From contig JAEZGS010000016.1 in assembly GCA_023437225.1 (NCBI GenBank), positions 221,330-285,329 on the forward strand: a stretch of 64,000 bases of DNA, in the 5' to 3' direction. The notes beneath the pieces are model-generated. The model saw only the letters and a program-made list of their open reading frames with translations. It ran no database searches and was not told the origin of the DNA. Source of the DNA: Bacteroidota bacterium (lineage in GTDB: Bacteria > Bacteroidota > Bacteroidia > Chitinophagales > Chitinophagaceae). Position numbers and translations under genes: made by a program. Shown in pieces: positions 1 through 7,808 of this stretch. Positions within the stretch are counted from its first letter, which is position 1; each line of letters starts with the position of its first letter.

Positions 1-1
1 A

Positions 2-622
2 AATTCAATTGGCATACCGGCCACATCAGGTTTTATACCTGCGGGACTGCCCTCATTTGATTCCGGCAAGGTCGAGGGCTTTGAGTACGATCCTCAAAAG
101 GCAGCGGACCTGTTGAAGCAGGCAGGTTTTCCCGGTGGAAAAGGACTTGGTGAGATCAAACTGCTGACCATTCCTATTTATGGTGATCTGGCTGCATACA
201 TTGCCGGGCAGCTTCAGGAGATTGGAATACCGATTAAGGTGGAGGTTATTCAAAAGAGTTTGCTGCTTGAACAAACGGCAACTTCGCGGGCCGCTTTTTT
301 CAGGGGTAGCTGGATCGCGGATTATCCGGAAGCAGAAAATTACCTCAGCGTTTTTTATGGAAAGAACCCGGCGCCACCCAACTACACCCGATATGACAAT
401 CCATCTTTCAATCGTTTGTATGAACAGGCCTTACAAACGAATAACGATTCACTAAGGATTATACTTTACCAGCAAATGGATAATATGATCATTGATGATG
501 CACCAGTGGTGCCCTTGTGGTATGACGAAGTTATCCGGCTCGTAAATCCACGCATTAGTGGATTTCAGCCCAATGCGTTAAATCTGTTGGAGCTGAGACG
601 AGTGAGAAAGAGGAACGGATGA
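2..622 (+). CDS. ABC transporter substrate-binding protein, family 5 (partial, 5' end missing)
   Basis: The frame is open from base 2, so the gene starts upstream of the window; only the last 206 residues are seen. The segment rich in IPAG and YDPQKAADLLKQAG is typical of the C-terminal lobe of DppA/OppA-type (SBP_bac_5) proteins, which bind peptides or other oligomeric solutes outside the inner membrane and deliver them to an ABC permease. Later features fit the family: a GSWIADYPEAENYL stretch and a DDAPVVPLWYDE segment near the end. The substrate cannot be read from this fragment. The first internal ATG (113) lies inside the conserved region and is not the start. The gene ends 71 bases before the facing msrA stop codon. 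Confidence 0.85.
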   Translation, partial: NSIGIPATSGFIPAGLPSFDSGKVEGFEYDPQKAADLLKQAGFPGGKGLGEIKLLTIPIYGDLAAYIAGQLQEIGIPIKVEVIQKSLLLEQTATSRAAFFRGSWIADYPEAENYLSVFYGKNPAPPNYTRYDNPSFNRLYEQALQTNNDSLRIILYQQMDNMIIDDAPVVPLWYDEVIRLVNPRISGFQPNALNLLELRRVRKRNG

Positions 623-623
623 T

Positions 624-690
624 CGGAGAAACAGAGAAACAGAGAAACGGAGAAACAGAGAAACGGAGAAATGGAGAAATGGTGAAATGG
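624..690. repeat. Short-unit purine-rich minisatellite
   Basis: Degenerate tandem copies of a unit like GGAGAAAC or AGAGAAAC, drifting to GGAGAAAT at the right end. It fills almost the entire gap between the convergent stop codons of the substrate-binding protein and msrA. No function is evident; it could vary in length by slippage. Confidence 0.8.
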
Positions 691-692
691 AT

Positions 693-1355
693 CTACTTCT
701 TCATTTTATCTCCGAATACTTTCCTGAATTTTTCCAGCTTTGGACGAATCACGTAATAGCAATAAGGTTGCGAGCCGTTTTGATTGTAGTAATCCTGGTG
801 GTAGTTTTCTGCTACATAAAACTTACTGAAGGGACTGATCTCAGTGACGATTGGGGCCGAAAAAGCTTTTGCGTCATCCAGTTGTTTTTTGTAATCACTG
901 GCTTTCTGCTTTTGTTCGTCGTTATGATAAAAAATTACTGACCTGTATTGAGGGCCAACGTCATTGCCCTGCCGGTTAGGCGTGGTAGGGTCATGTGTTT
1001 CCCAGAAAACTTTAAGAAGTTCGTCGAACGTAATCTTTTCCGGATCGTAAACGATATTGATAGCTTCTGCATGGCCCGTCGTACCCTCACAAACTTCTTT
1101 ATAAGTGGGGTTGTCAACATGACCTCCGCTATATCCTGATTCAACCTTTAAAACTCCCTCTAACTGCTGGAAAATTGCCTCGGTACACCAAAAACAACCG
1201 TTGCCGAAAGTAGCGGTATCTGTTGCCATAGCCTGTTCTTTTGATAGTGTTGATTGAAAGGACTGTACACCTACCATATTCCTGTTAGCCTGCTCGCAGG
1301 AAAAAAGCGTTGTCAATGTGATGATCAGCCCTGAGATGGATAAATTCATACGCAT
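693..1355 (-). CDS. msrA: Peptide-methionine (S)-S-oxide reductase, lipoprotein form
   Basis: Reduces methionine S-sulfoxide in oxidised proteins. The catalytic motif GCFWCTE is present (C54 nucleophile), followed by the family's SGYSGGH, GHAEAI, FWETHDPTTPNRQGNDVGPQYRS-type signatures, read here in the usual order. An N-terminal hydrophobic segment ends in a lipobox (LFSC, C20), so the enzyme is predicted to be a lipoprotein that works in the envelope rather than the cytoplasm. An alternative start two codons in (MNLS) is equally possible. A promoter candidate with TTTG, 18 bases and GAAATTTG lies just upstream. There is no MsrB fusion. The identity is certain; the membrane anchoring is inference. 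Confidence 0.93.
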   Translation of the reverse strand: MRMNLSISGLIITLTTLFSCEQANRNMVGVQSFQSTLSKEQAMATDTATFGNGCFWCTEAIFQQLEGVLKVESGYSGGHVDNPTYKEVCEGTTGHAEAINIVYDPEKITFDELLKVFWETHDPTTPNRQGNDVGPQYRSVIFYHNDEQKQKASDYKKQLDDAKAFSAPIVTEISPFSKFYVAENYHQDYYNQNGSQPYCYYVIRPKLEKFRKVFGDKMKK

Positions 1356-1375
1356 TCAATTTCGTCACACAGCGG

Positions 1376-1405
1376 CAAATTTCGGGAGATTACAGTTAAG
1401 GCAAA
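1376..1405 (-). promoter_or_regulatory. Candidate promoter for msrA
   Basis: On the minus strand TTTG (1402-1405) and GAAATTTG (1376-1383) are separated by 18 bases, close to the Bacteroidota consensus TTTG/TAnnTTTG with about 19 bases between. Transcription would start near 1371, giving a leader of about 16 nt. Confidence 0.4.
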
Positions 1406-1417
1406 CACAATAAACGG

Positions 1418-1452
1418 AATGCAGCATTTGGCATTTCGCATTTTCCATTTTG
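1418..1452. repeat. CATTT-unit short tandem repeat
   Basis: Degenerate copies of a 7-8 base unit (GCATTTG, GCATTTC, GCATTTTC, CATTTTG) between the divergent msrA and mutS2 genes. It is the same kind of short-unit array as those at 624-690 and 52641-52734, although the unit differs. Confidence 0.6.
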
Positions 1453-1485
1453 AAATTGTCATTTCTAATTGGCGCTTATGTTATA

Positions 1486-1493
1486 TATTTTTG
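1486..1493 (+). promoter_or_regulatory. -7 promoter box abutting the mutS2 start
   Basis: TATTTTTG matches the Bacteroidota -7 consensus TAnnTTTG at every fixed position. It is followed by CTCA and then the ATG at 1498. A TTTC at 1462-1465 is a possible -33 element with a 20-base spacer. The predicted first transcribed base is at or next to the A of ATG, implying a leaderless mRNA. Confidence 0.45.
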
Positions 1494-1497
1494 CTCA

Positions 1498-3621
1498 ATG
1501 ATTAGATTTTTCCCGGAATCGGCGTTGGTACAACTGGAATTTGATAAGATCAAGGCACAGCTTAATGAGCACTGTCAAAGTGAGTATGCACGTACCAAAT
1601 CTCTGGAGCTTCGTATTCATACCCGCAAAGAATTCATTCAAACCGAGCTTAAGCAAACCGATGAATATAAATCGCTTATTACCGGCGGACAGTATTTTCC
1701 CAACGATCATATCCTTAACCTGGGAAAGGAGCTGAAACTCCTTGGTATCAGTGGTGCATTGCTTACCGGCGAGCAGTTCATGCAGATACGCAAGCTTTGC
1801 GAAAGCATGCAAAAGATCACCCGGTGGTTCGACAAGGAACGCAAAGAAGCATACCCTGCTCTCGCATCTGTAATTGCCCATACTGAGTACGAAAAGAAAA
1901 TACTGGAAAAAATTGACGAGGTATTGGATGAATCAGGGAATGTAAAAGATAATGCGTCTGCAGATCTTGCCAACATTCGAATGAGTCTCTATCGCAGAAG
2001 AACAGAATTGCGTCGGCTCTTTGACCGCATCTTGCAAAAGCTGAATAAGTCGGGCTATGTTGCCGACATCGAAGAGGCTTTTCTGAATGGCAGACGTGTT
2101 GTTGCATTATTCGCGGAACATAAGAGGCAGGTGCGTGGCATTTTACATGGTGAGAGCGATACGAGAAAAACAGTATTTATCGAACCGGAAGAAACGATTG
2201 AACTGAACAATGATATCTTCTCGCTGGAGCATGCGGAGTCAAGAGAAGTTTATAGAATACTTCGTGAGCTCACGTCACGATTGTCGTCATACAGTCCACT
2301 ATTAAACGACTGGCACAGCATACTTGGAGAGTATGATTTTATTCGTGCGAAAGCCAAATTCGCAATTGAAATTGAAGGCAATTTTCCGTTGGTGACAGAC
2401 AAGGCTCACGTGCACCTTATTAATGCATATCACCCATTGTTATACCTGTACAATCGCAAACAAAATAAACCAACATACCCGGTAAATATTGCGCTGAATG
2501 ACAAGAACCGCATCCTGCTTATTTCGGGTCCGAATGCCGGTGGTAAGACAGTTACAATGAAAACAGTGGGACTATTGCAACTGATGATGCAGAGTGGTTT
2601 GCTCATTCCGGTGCACCCTGATTCTGAGATGGGAATTTTCAAACAGATCATGATTCATATTGGTGATACTCAAAGCCTCGAGTTTGAATTGAGTACCTAT
2701 AGTTCACATTTGAAGAACATGAAATATTTCATGGAGAATGCAAATGGAAAAACCATGTTCTTCATCGATGAACTGGGAAGCGGCAGCGATCCGAATCTTG
2801 GTGGGGCTTTCGCTGAAGTGATACTTGAAGAGTTGATTCGTAAACATGCCATGGGTATTGTGACGACGCATTATTTGAATCTTAAGGTAATGGCGAGCAA
2901 AACACCAGGCATCATCAACGGTGCTATGGCTTTTGATGAGAAGAATCTTTTACCTCTTTACAAGTTAATCGTTGGAAAGCCGGGAAGCTCTTATACATTT
3001 TCTATAGCTGAGCGAATCGGGCTTGATCAGCGACTGGTAGAACGTGCAAAAACGTTGGTAGATGAAGATCATTTCCGGCTTGACCGACTGCTCAATCGCA
3101 CGGAACAGGATCTGCAAATCCTTGATAAGGAAAAGAAAGAGTTGAATAAATTGATGAAGGAAAATGAGCGATTGAAGAAGGAAATGGAGGCGTTGATCAA
3201 TAAAGAAAAGCACCATCAACAAATCGAATTATTAAAACATCAGAATAAAATCACTGAAGAGAAGATCGCATATCTTAAAGACACTGAAAGGAAATTGAAA
3301 CAGATCGTTCTGGAATGGCGCAAGGCAAACAGCGAGGAGGAAAAGCAGGATCTGATCAGGCAAATTCAATTGCTGCTCTTCCGGCAAAAACAGCAACAAT
3401 CATCCGAAAAAGTGCGAAAGAAGATCAGTTCCAAATACGAAGAATTTGAAGGTGAGATCACCGTTGGTCAACAGGTGTTGATGAAGAAAAATCACAAAGT
3501 TGGTGAGGTACGTGAAATCAAAGGAAAGCGAGCTGTCGTTCAACTTGGCCTGATGCCAATTACTGTGGATGTTTCAGACCTTGTTCCCGTGATCGTTAAG
3601 GAAGACAGCAAAAAGGAATAG
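1498..3621 (+). CDS. MutS2-family ATPase lacking the Smr domain
   Basis: A 707-residue MutS2-type protein. It has the MutS core/lever region, a Walker A motif GPNAGGKT (344-351), Walker B FFIDELGSG with D424/E425, the TTHY switch, a long charged coiled coil (about 500-640), and a final KOW-like beta segment (VGQQVLMKKNHKVG onward). Classical MutS2 carries a C-terminal Smr nuclease domain; here the reading frame stops right after the KOW-like part, so that domain is absent. MutS2 proteins act on recombination intermediates or on stalled, collided ribosomes. I chose ATG 1498 (MIRFFPES) over the TTG at 1450, because the family begins close to this point and a -7 box sits four bases before it. 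Confidence 0.88.
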   Translation: MIRFFPESALVQLEFDKIKAQLNEHCQSEYARTKSLELRIHTRKEFIQTELKQTDEYKSLITGGQYFPNDHILNLGKELKLLGISGALLTGEQFMQIRKLCESMQKITRWFDKERKEAYPALASVIAHTEYEKKILEKIDEVLDESGNVKDNASADLANIRMSLYRRRTELRRLFDRILQKLNKSGYVADIEEAFLNGRRVVALFAEHKRQVRGILHGESDTRKTVFIEPEETIELNNDIFSLEHAESREVYRILRELTSRLSSYSPLLNDWHSILGEYDFIRAKAKFAIEIEGNFPLVTDKAHVHLINAYHPLLYLYNRKQNKPTYPVNIALNDKNRILLISGPNAGGKTVTMKTVGLLQLMMQSGLLIPVHPDSEMGIFKQIMIHIGDTQSLEFELSTYSSHLKNMKYFMENANGKTMFFIDELGSGSDPNLGGAFAEVILEELIRKHAMGIVTTHYLNLKVMASKTPGIINGAMAFDEKNLLPLYKLIVGKPGSSYTFSIAERIGLDQRLVERAKTLVDEDHFRLDRLLNRTEQDLQILDKEKKELNKLMKENERLKKEMEALINKEKHHQQIELLKHQNKITEEKIAYLKDTERKLKQIVLEWRKANSEEEKQDLIRQIQLLLFRQKQQQSSEKVRKKISSKYEEFEGEITVGQQVLMKKNHKVGEVREIKGKRAVVQLGLMPITVDVSDLVPVIVKEDSKKE

Positions 3622-3692
3622 ATTATAAAAGTTCGAAAGCAGCCTTTTTTTATTAAATTACGGACAACGATTGTCAAAAAAATAATGCGCTC

Positions 3693-4127
3693 ATGAAAAA
3701 AGTAACAGACATCCTTGCACGTAAGGGAAAGAACGTAACCCAGGTTGATAGTAATAGTTCTGTACTCGAAGCCCTTAAGATCATGGCCGAACAAAATATT
3801 GGTTCGGTAATGGTAACCCGCGAGGGTCAATACGCCGGTATCATGACAGAGCGTGATTATTCGCGTAAAGTGGTGTTGAAAGGAAAATCATCCACAGACA
3901 CAACAGTTGATGAGATCATGTCGTCTGATTTTCCACGTGTGACGCCTACGGATACGATTGATTATTGCATGCAGTTGATGTCCGATAAGAACATTCGTTA
4001 TCTACCGGTATTTGAAGACGACAAATTAGCGGGCATTGTTTCCATCAACGATGTTGTGAAAGAAACCATTCTTGCCCAACAGGAAACGATCTCACAACTT
4101 AAAGATTATTTGCACGCCAGCATGTAA
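3693..4127 (+). CDS. CBS-domain pair protein
   Basis: A 144-residue protein made almost entirely of two CBS motifs (about 8-65 and 75-130), recognisable by VMVTREGQYAGIMTERDY and YLPVFEDDKLAGIVSINDVV. CBS pairs bind adenine nucleotides or S-adenosylmethionine and usually regulate a partner; free-standing pairs like this have no known enzymatic activity. No transmembrane or enzymatic domain is fused. It lies 71 bases after mutS2 and 44 bases before the molybdenum cofactor genes, so it may or may not be cotranscribed with them. The function is unknown beyond likely nucleotide sensing. Confidence 0.88.
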   Translation: MKKVTDILARKGKNVTQVDSNSSVLEALKIMAEQNIGSVMVTREGQYAGIMTERDYSRKVVLKGKSSTDTTVDEIMSSDFPRVTPTDTIDYCMQLMSDKNIRYLPVFEDDKLAGIVSINDVVKETILAQQETISQLKDYLHASM

Positions 4128-4159
4128 AGCAAGTGCGTCATTTGTTTTGATTTCCTTCT

Positions 4160-4167
4160 TATCTTTC
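4160..4167 (+). promoter_or_regulatory. -7-like box abutting the moaCB start
   Basis: TATCTTTC (7 of 8 consensus-compatible positions) followed by GCTT and the ATG at 4172. The four-base spacing to the start codon is the same as at mutS2. No convincing -33 element at the standard distance. Confidence 0.3.
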
Positions 4168-4171
4168 GCTT

Positions 4172-5116
4172 ATGCGCGACATTTCGTATAAGCAACAAAC
4201 ACTTCGTACTGCGAAAGCGGTTGCAGTGGTCTATTGCAGCCCAACATCCATTGAAGTGATCCGGCAGGAGAATCTGCCGAAGGGTAACTTATTTGATGTA
4301 GCAAGAGCTGCCGCCTTCATTGGCGCCAAATCCGCCCCTATGTTGTTGCCACATTGCCATCCTGTAAACATCGATGGGATGGAAGTGCAATTTGAGTTTC
4401 TTGCGGAGACAAGTATCGAGGAACTGTCTGGTGAGCAAAATAAAACCGGTATCGTGATCATCGGCGAAGCGAGATCTATCGGTCGTACAGGCATCGAAAT
4501 GGAGGTGCTCACAGGTGTGTCCGTTGCCGCATTGGAGATATATGACATGTTGAAACCGATCGACAAAAAATTGCAGATAGGCAACATCCAGTTATTAAAC
4601 AAAACAGGAGGAAAGTCTGATCGTACGCGGTTTTCACAGGATACGCCATTGTGCGCTGTGTTAGTGTGCTCGGACTCGGTTGCTTCAGGAAAAAATCAGG
4701 ATAATAGTGGAAGGTTAATGCAGGAAATGCTGGAAGTTGCGGGCGCGGAGGTAATGCATTATGAAGTGGTTCCCGACGATGAAAATCAAATCAGGAATCA
4801 ATTGTTATCGTGGATAGATGAGGATGTGCATTTTATTTTTACTACCGGTGGTACAGGATTTGGTTCAAGGGACGTTACAGTATCCGTAGTAGAAAAGATC
4901 CTTGACAAAACAGCGCATGGCATTGCCGAAGCTATTCGCGGTTTTGGTCAGATGCGAACCCCACTTGCCATGATGAGCAATCTGACTGCAGGTACTGTAA
5001 AAAATACAACTATCGTTACATTGCCAGGGAGTCCTGATGCTGTAAAGGAAGGTTTGTCTGCAATTCTTCCGTCCATCTTTCACTCAAGAAAAATGCTGCT
5101 CGGAGGCAGACATTGA
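4172..5116 (+). CDS. moaCB: Bifunctional molybdenum cofactor protein, MoaC-MoaB fusion
   Basis: Residues 1-155 are MoaC, which converts the GTP-derived 3',8-cyclo intermediate to cyclic pyranopterin monophosphate. The family's key residues are visible: K37 in PKGNLFD, H63 in PHCHPV, E109 and E111 in GIEMEVL, D125 and K128 in YDMLK, and K148 in GGKSD. Residues 160-314 are a MoaB/MogA domain with SDSVASG, TTGGTGFGSRDVT and LPGSPDAV, which adenylylates molybdopterin. The fusion puts an early and a late step of cofactor synthesis on one chain. moeA follows two bases after its stop codon, which supports the assignment. MoaA, MoaD and MoaE are not in this window. Confidence 0.93.
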   Translation: MRDISYKQQTLRTAKAVAVVYCSPTSIEVIRQENLPKGNLFDVARAAAFIGAKSAPMLLPHCHPVNIDGMEVQFEFLAETSIEELSGEQNKTGIVIIGEARSIGRTGIEMEVLTGVSVAALEIYDMLKPIDKKLQIGNIQLLNKTGGKSDRTRFSQDTPLCAVLVCSDSVASGKNQDNSGRLMQEMLEVAGAEVMHYEVVPDDENQIRNQLLSWIDEDVHFIFTTGGTGFGSRDVTVSVVEKILDKTAHGIAEAIRGFGQMRTPLAMMSNLTAGTVKNTTIVTLPGSPDAVKEGLSAILPSIFHSRKMLLGGRH

Positions 5117-5118
5117 CT

Positions 5119-6306
5119 ATGATATCATACGAACAGGCATTGCAACACGTAATGAACAGCCGGTTTCATACCGAAGCTGAATCGGTGCTGCTGGAAGATG
5201 CCCAGGGTCGGGTGCTTGCTGAAGATGTATTTGCAGATAGGGATTATCCGCCATTCGATCGTGCGATGGTAGATGGTTTTGCATTAAGGCATAAAGACAT
5301 CGGCGTGCATCGCCAGTACAGCATTAAAGAAGTGATATGGCCTTCGATGCAAAGTACACATACACTGAATGAAGGTGAGTGTTACAAGATAATGACCGGG
5401 GCCGCTGTTCCATCTTCTGCAGATGTAGTTCTTAGAAAGGAAGACGTTGTAAAATCCGAAGGATCTATCCAATTAACAAGTACAGACGTCACACGCTTTC
5501 AAAATATTGCAGGAAAGGGCGAGGATCTCCGTAAAGGCCAGTTGGTGTTGCGGATTGGCACCCGCTGTAATGCGCAGGTGATTGCATTGCTTGCAGCATT
5601 AGGTCGTTCGACAATCGTTGTATCGCGGGTTCCAACTGTTTCGATTGTGACTTCTGGTGATGAAATTGTCAACGTTGCTGCAGAAGTAAAACCGCTGGAG
5701 ATTCGTAACAGCAACCAGTATTTGTTGCGATCGCTGCTCAGGTCGATGATGATCGAGCCGATTTCTGCTGATCATTCTCCGGATAATAAAGAAGCGTTAT
5801 TGCAAACATTCATCAAAGCGATGGAGGCGGATGTTGTCATCAGTTGCGGAGCGGTTTCTGCTGGCGATGCTGATTTCATTCCTGAAGTTCTCAATCAACT
5901 GGGTGTAGAATGTATTTTTCACAAGGTTGCCATCCGGCCGGGAAAGCCGGTCTGGTTCGGCAAAACAAATAAGGTTAAAGTGTTTTTTGCATTGCCGGGC
6001 AATCCCTTTTCGTGCATGAGTTGCTTCACCTTGTTGATACGTCCATTTCTCTTCGGATGTATGAATATTATTGAGCAACCTCCACATAAACTAATACTTT
6101 CAGGTAGTCGCATCAAACGCTCAACTCTTGACGAATTCTTTCCCTTTACATTCGACCGATCTACGGGAAGAGTTGTTGCCGCGCCATTCAACAGTTCCGG
6201 TGATGTAAGGGCGGGTCTCCATGCAATAGGTGTTGCAAGGCATCCCGCACATATCACTACACTTCAGGAAAATGAATTGGTCGATTGTTATTTTTTCAAT
6301 GAATGA
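5119..6306 (+). CDS. moeA: Molybdopterin molybdenumtransferase MoeA
   Basis: 395 residues with all four MoeA regions. Recognisable signatures are YPPFDRAMVDGFALR near the N-terminus, the KIMTGAAVPSSADVV segment, SIVTSGDEIV, a MogA-like SCGAVSAGDADF loop, and ALPGNPFSCM. MoeA inserts molybdate into adenylylated molybdopterin, the last step of Mo-cofactor assembly, directly after the MoaB/MogA reaction supplied by the upstream fusion. ATG 5119 was preferred to TTG 5113, which overlaps the moaCB stop. A GGAGG at 5102-5106 could serve as a weak ribosome site. The gene is tail to tail with the FNR-like regulator. Confidence 0.95.
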   Translation: MISYEQALQHVMNSRFHTEAESVLLEDAQGRVLAEDVFADRDYPPFDRAMVDGFALRHKDIGVHRQYSIKEVIWPSMQSTHTLNEGECYKIMTGAAVPSSADVVLRKEDVVKSEGSIQLTSTDVTRFQNIAGKGEDLRKGQLVLRIGTRCNAQVIALLAALGRSTIVVSRVPTVSIVTSGDEIVNVAAEVKPLEIRNSNQYLLRSLLRSMMIEPISADHSPDNKEALLQTFIKAMEADVVISCGAVSAGDADFIPEVLNQLGVECIFHKVAIRPGKPVWFGKTNKVKVFFALPGNPFSCMSCFTLLIRPFLFGCMNIIEQPPHKLILSGSRIKRSTLDEFFPFTFDRSTGRVVAAPFNSSGDVRAGLHAIGVARHPAHITTLQENELVDCYFFNE

Positions 6307-6324
6307 TAGAATGATGACTGTCTG

Positions 6325-7017
6325 TTAGTCGGCGTGAACTGAATATAAACTGAGCACAGTCGGATTCATGATCTTAAGGCTCTTACCGCGGGTAGCTATG
6401 ACATTATCGTTTTGAAACACTGTAAGAGTTCGAAAAAGCGTTTCGTAAGTAGTGCCTGCATAAGAGGCGATGTCCTGGCGTGATGGGGTGAATTTGAAAA
6501 AGCCTTCTTCATCCACACCAAATTGTTTTTCCAGTTTCAATAAAGCATTCGCTACGCGGCCCTGAACACTCATGTGTGCGAGATCTCGCATATTGCGTTC
6601 AGATTCTTTTAACTCTGAAGCAAAAAACATTAAGAGGGAATATTGAAAGTTGGGATGCACTCTTAAAGATGATTGGAAGAACGACATATCAATGAAACAA
6701 ACAGATGCTTCAGTGAGGGCAGTGGCTGACACGGGATATTCAAAGTCGCCACCAAGTCCACGATGACCCACAATGTCGCCGGGTGATGCGAAACGGATGA
6801 TCAATTCTTTATCCTGTCCCCATTTCTTATGAACCTTCACAATTCCTGAAGTAACGAAGTACATGCCTTCTACCGGTTGGCCTTCCTGGAAAATTACCTG
6901 GTGTTTTTCGAAAGAAAAGCTCTTCCGGTTTGCTTCTATGGCAGGTTTCCATTCACTCATTGTATTGCTGCAGAGCATGCAGGAACTTAAACTACAAACC
7001 GATCGGTCACGCTTCAC
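6325..7017 (-). CDS. Crp/Fnr-family regulator with FNR-like cysteines
   Basis: 230 residues: a cyclic-nucleotide-binding-like beta roll (about 35-115), dimerisation helix, and a C-terminal winged helix with TPSRQDIASYAGTTYETLFRTL. The N-terminus carries three cysteines (C8, C13, C16). A fourth, C107 in ASVCFID, aligns by eye with FNR C122 (SMVCEIP), so an oxygen-labile [4Fe-4S] cluster is plausible. The recognition helix reads TYETLFRT, keeping the E and R used by Crp/Fnr proteins. The frame opens with GTG at 7017; the internal ATG (6958) would remove the cysteine cluster, so the longer form is preferred. Location beside Mo-cofactor genes fits control of anaerobic or nitrate respiration, which is inference. 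Confidence 0.85.
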   Translation of the reverse strand: MKRDRSVCSLSSCMLCSNTMSEWKPAIEANRKSFSFEKHQVIFQEGQPVEGMYFVTSGIVKVHKKWGQDKELIIRFASPGDIVGHRGLGGDFEYPVSATALTEASVCFIDMSFFQSSLRVHPNFQYSLLMFFASELKESERNMRDLAHMSVQGRVANALLKLEKQFGVDEEGFFKFTPSRQDIASYAGTTYETLFRTLTVFQNDNVIATRGKSLKIMNPTVLSLYSVHAD

Positions 7018-7134
7018 GTAAACATGTTTTGAGATGGCAAGAATACTGCTTGTTTCAGAGCAATAACCTGACTTTCCTCATAGTTTCACGCAAATTCAGC
7101 TGTTATTCAGCATGCTTTTCCTGCCGTCTGAACG

Positions 7135-7788
7135 TTACGTGGCTGGTATCGGTTGGTGTTCGAGTTCGCGATAATCTCTGATATAGGCAAGGACATTTTT
7201 GTAATTGGCGAAGTCTTCCTTTTCATGCATGAGCGTGATCACGATCGATTTCATGCCCGCATTGTCCGCCGCTTCAACGCCTTTTGGAGCATCTTCAAAG
7301 ACGATGCAGTTGGCAGCTGGCACTCCCAATTGTTTCGCGCATTGCTGGTATGTTTCCGGGTTAGGTTTACTGTGTGTGACATCATCTGCACTCACAATCG
7401 CGGAAAAATAATGGCGGATGTTCAAACCATCCAATACAAAGTCAATGTTGAAGCGGATTGCCGCCGAACCGATGGCCATTGGGATGCCTTGATCGTGGGC
7501 CTGCCTGAGGAATTGGTCAAGCCCTGGTATCAATCTAAGATGTGGCCGGAATTTTTCCTGGTAGGTTTTTTCCTTTTCAATACTCATCGATCTTTTCTCC
7601 GCTTCACTGAATCTGCCGGGAAAGATCCGTTCGAGCAATTCGTCGTTTTTTCCATAGCATTCGTTGCGCATTTGTTCAAGCGTCAGATCTGCACCAAGAT
7701 CATTGAGTATCTGATGCCATGCATGTATGTGATACTGCATGTCGTCGATCATTGTGCCGTTAAGGTCGAATAGGAATGCGGGTTTCAA
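7135..7788 (-). CDS. HAD-superfamily phosphatase, beta-phosphoglucomutase-like
   Basis: 217 residues of HAD subfamily IA. Motif I is FLFDLNGTM with nucleophile D8, motif II is IGSAA, motif III surrounds K in HSKPNPETY, and motif IV is VFEDAPKGVEAA. The alpha-helical cap between motifs I and II contains ECYGKNDELLERIFP. The second aspartate of motif I (DxD), normally the general acid/base, is asparagine (N10). This suggests altered activity or a phosphatase/mutase subgroup with another proton donor. It is the last gene of the minus-strand arabinose cluster, 20 bases after the transketolase C-terminal gene, so a sugar phosphate is the probable substrate. No precise function can be assigned. Confidence 0.82.
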   Translation of the reverse strand: MKPAFLFDLNGTMIDDMQYHIHAWHQILNDLGADLTLEQMRNECYGKNDELLERIFPGRFSEAEKRSMSIEKEKTYQEKFRPHLRLIPGLDQFLRQAHDQGIPMAIGSAAIRFNIDFVLDGLNIRHYFSAIVSADDVTHSKPNPETYQQCAKQLGVPAANCIVFEDAPKGVEAADNAGMKSIVITLMHEKEDFANYKNVLAYIRDYRELEHQPIPAT

Positions 7789-7808
7789 TTTTGTAATATG
7801 CTAATTTT

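Noticed and set aside
1450..1497. Upstream TTG start for mutS2
   Set aside because: The 16 extra residues are hydrophobic and unlike MutS2; ATG 1498 has a -7 box and fits the family.
3663..3675. GACAA-CGA-TTGTC hairpin between mutS2 and the CBS gene
   Set aside because: Five-base arms and A run, rather than T run, on the coding strand; too weak to be called a terminator.
7153..7773. 206-residue plus-strand frame
   Set aside because: Antisense to the HAD phosphatase gene, which has clear motifs.
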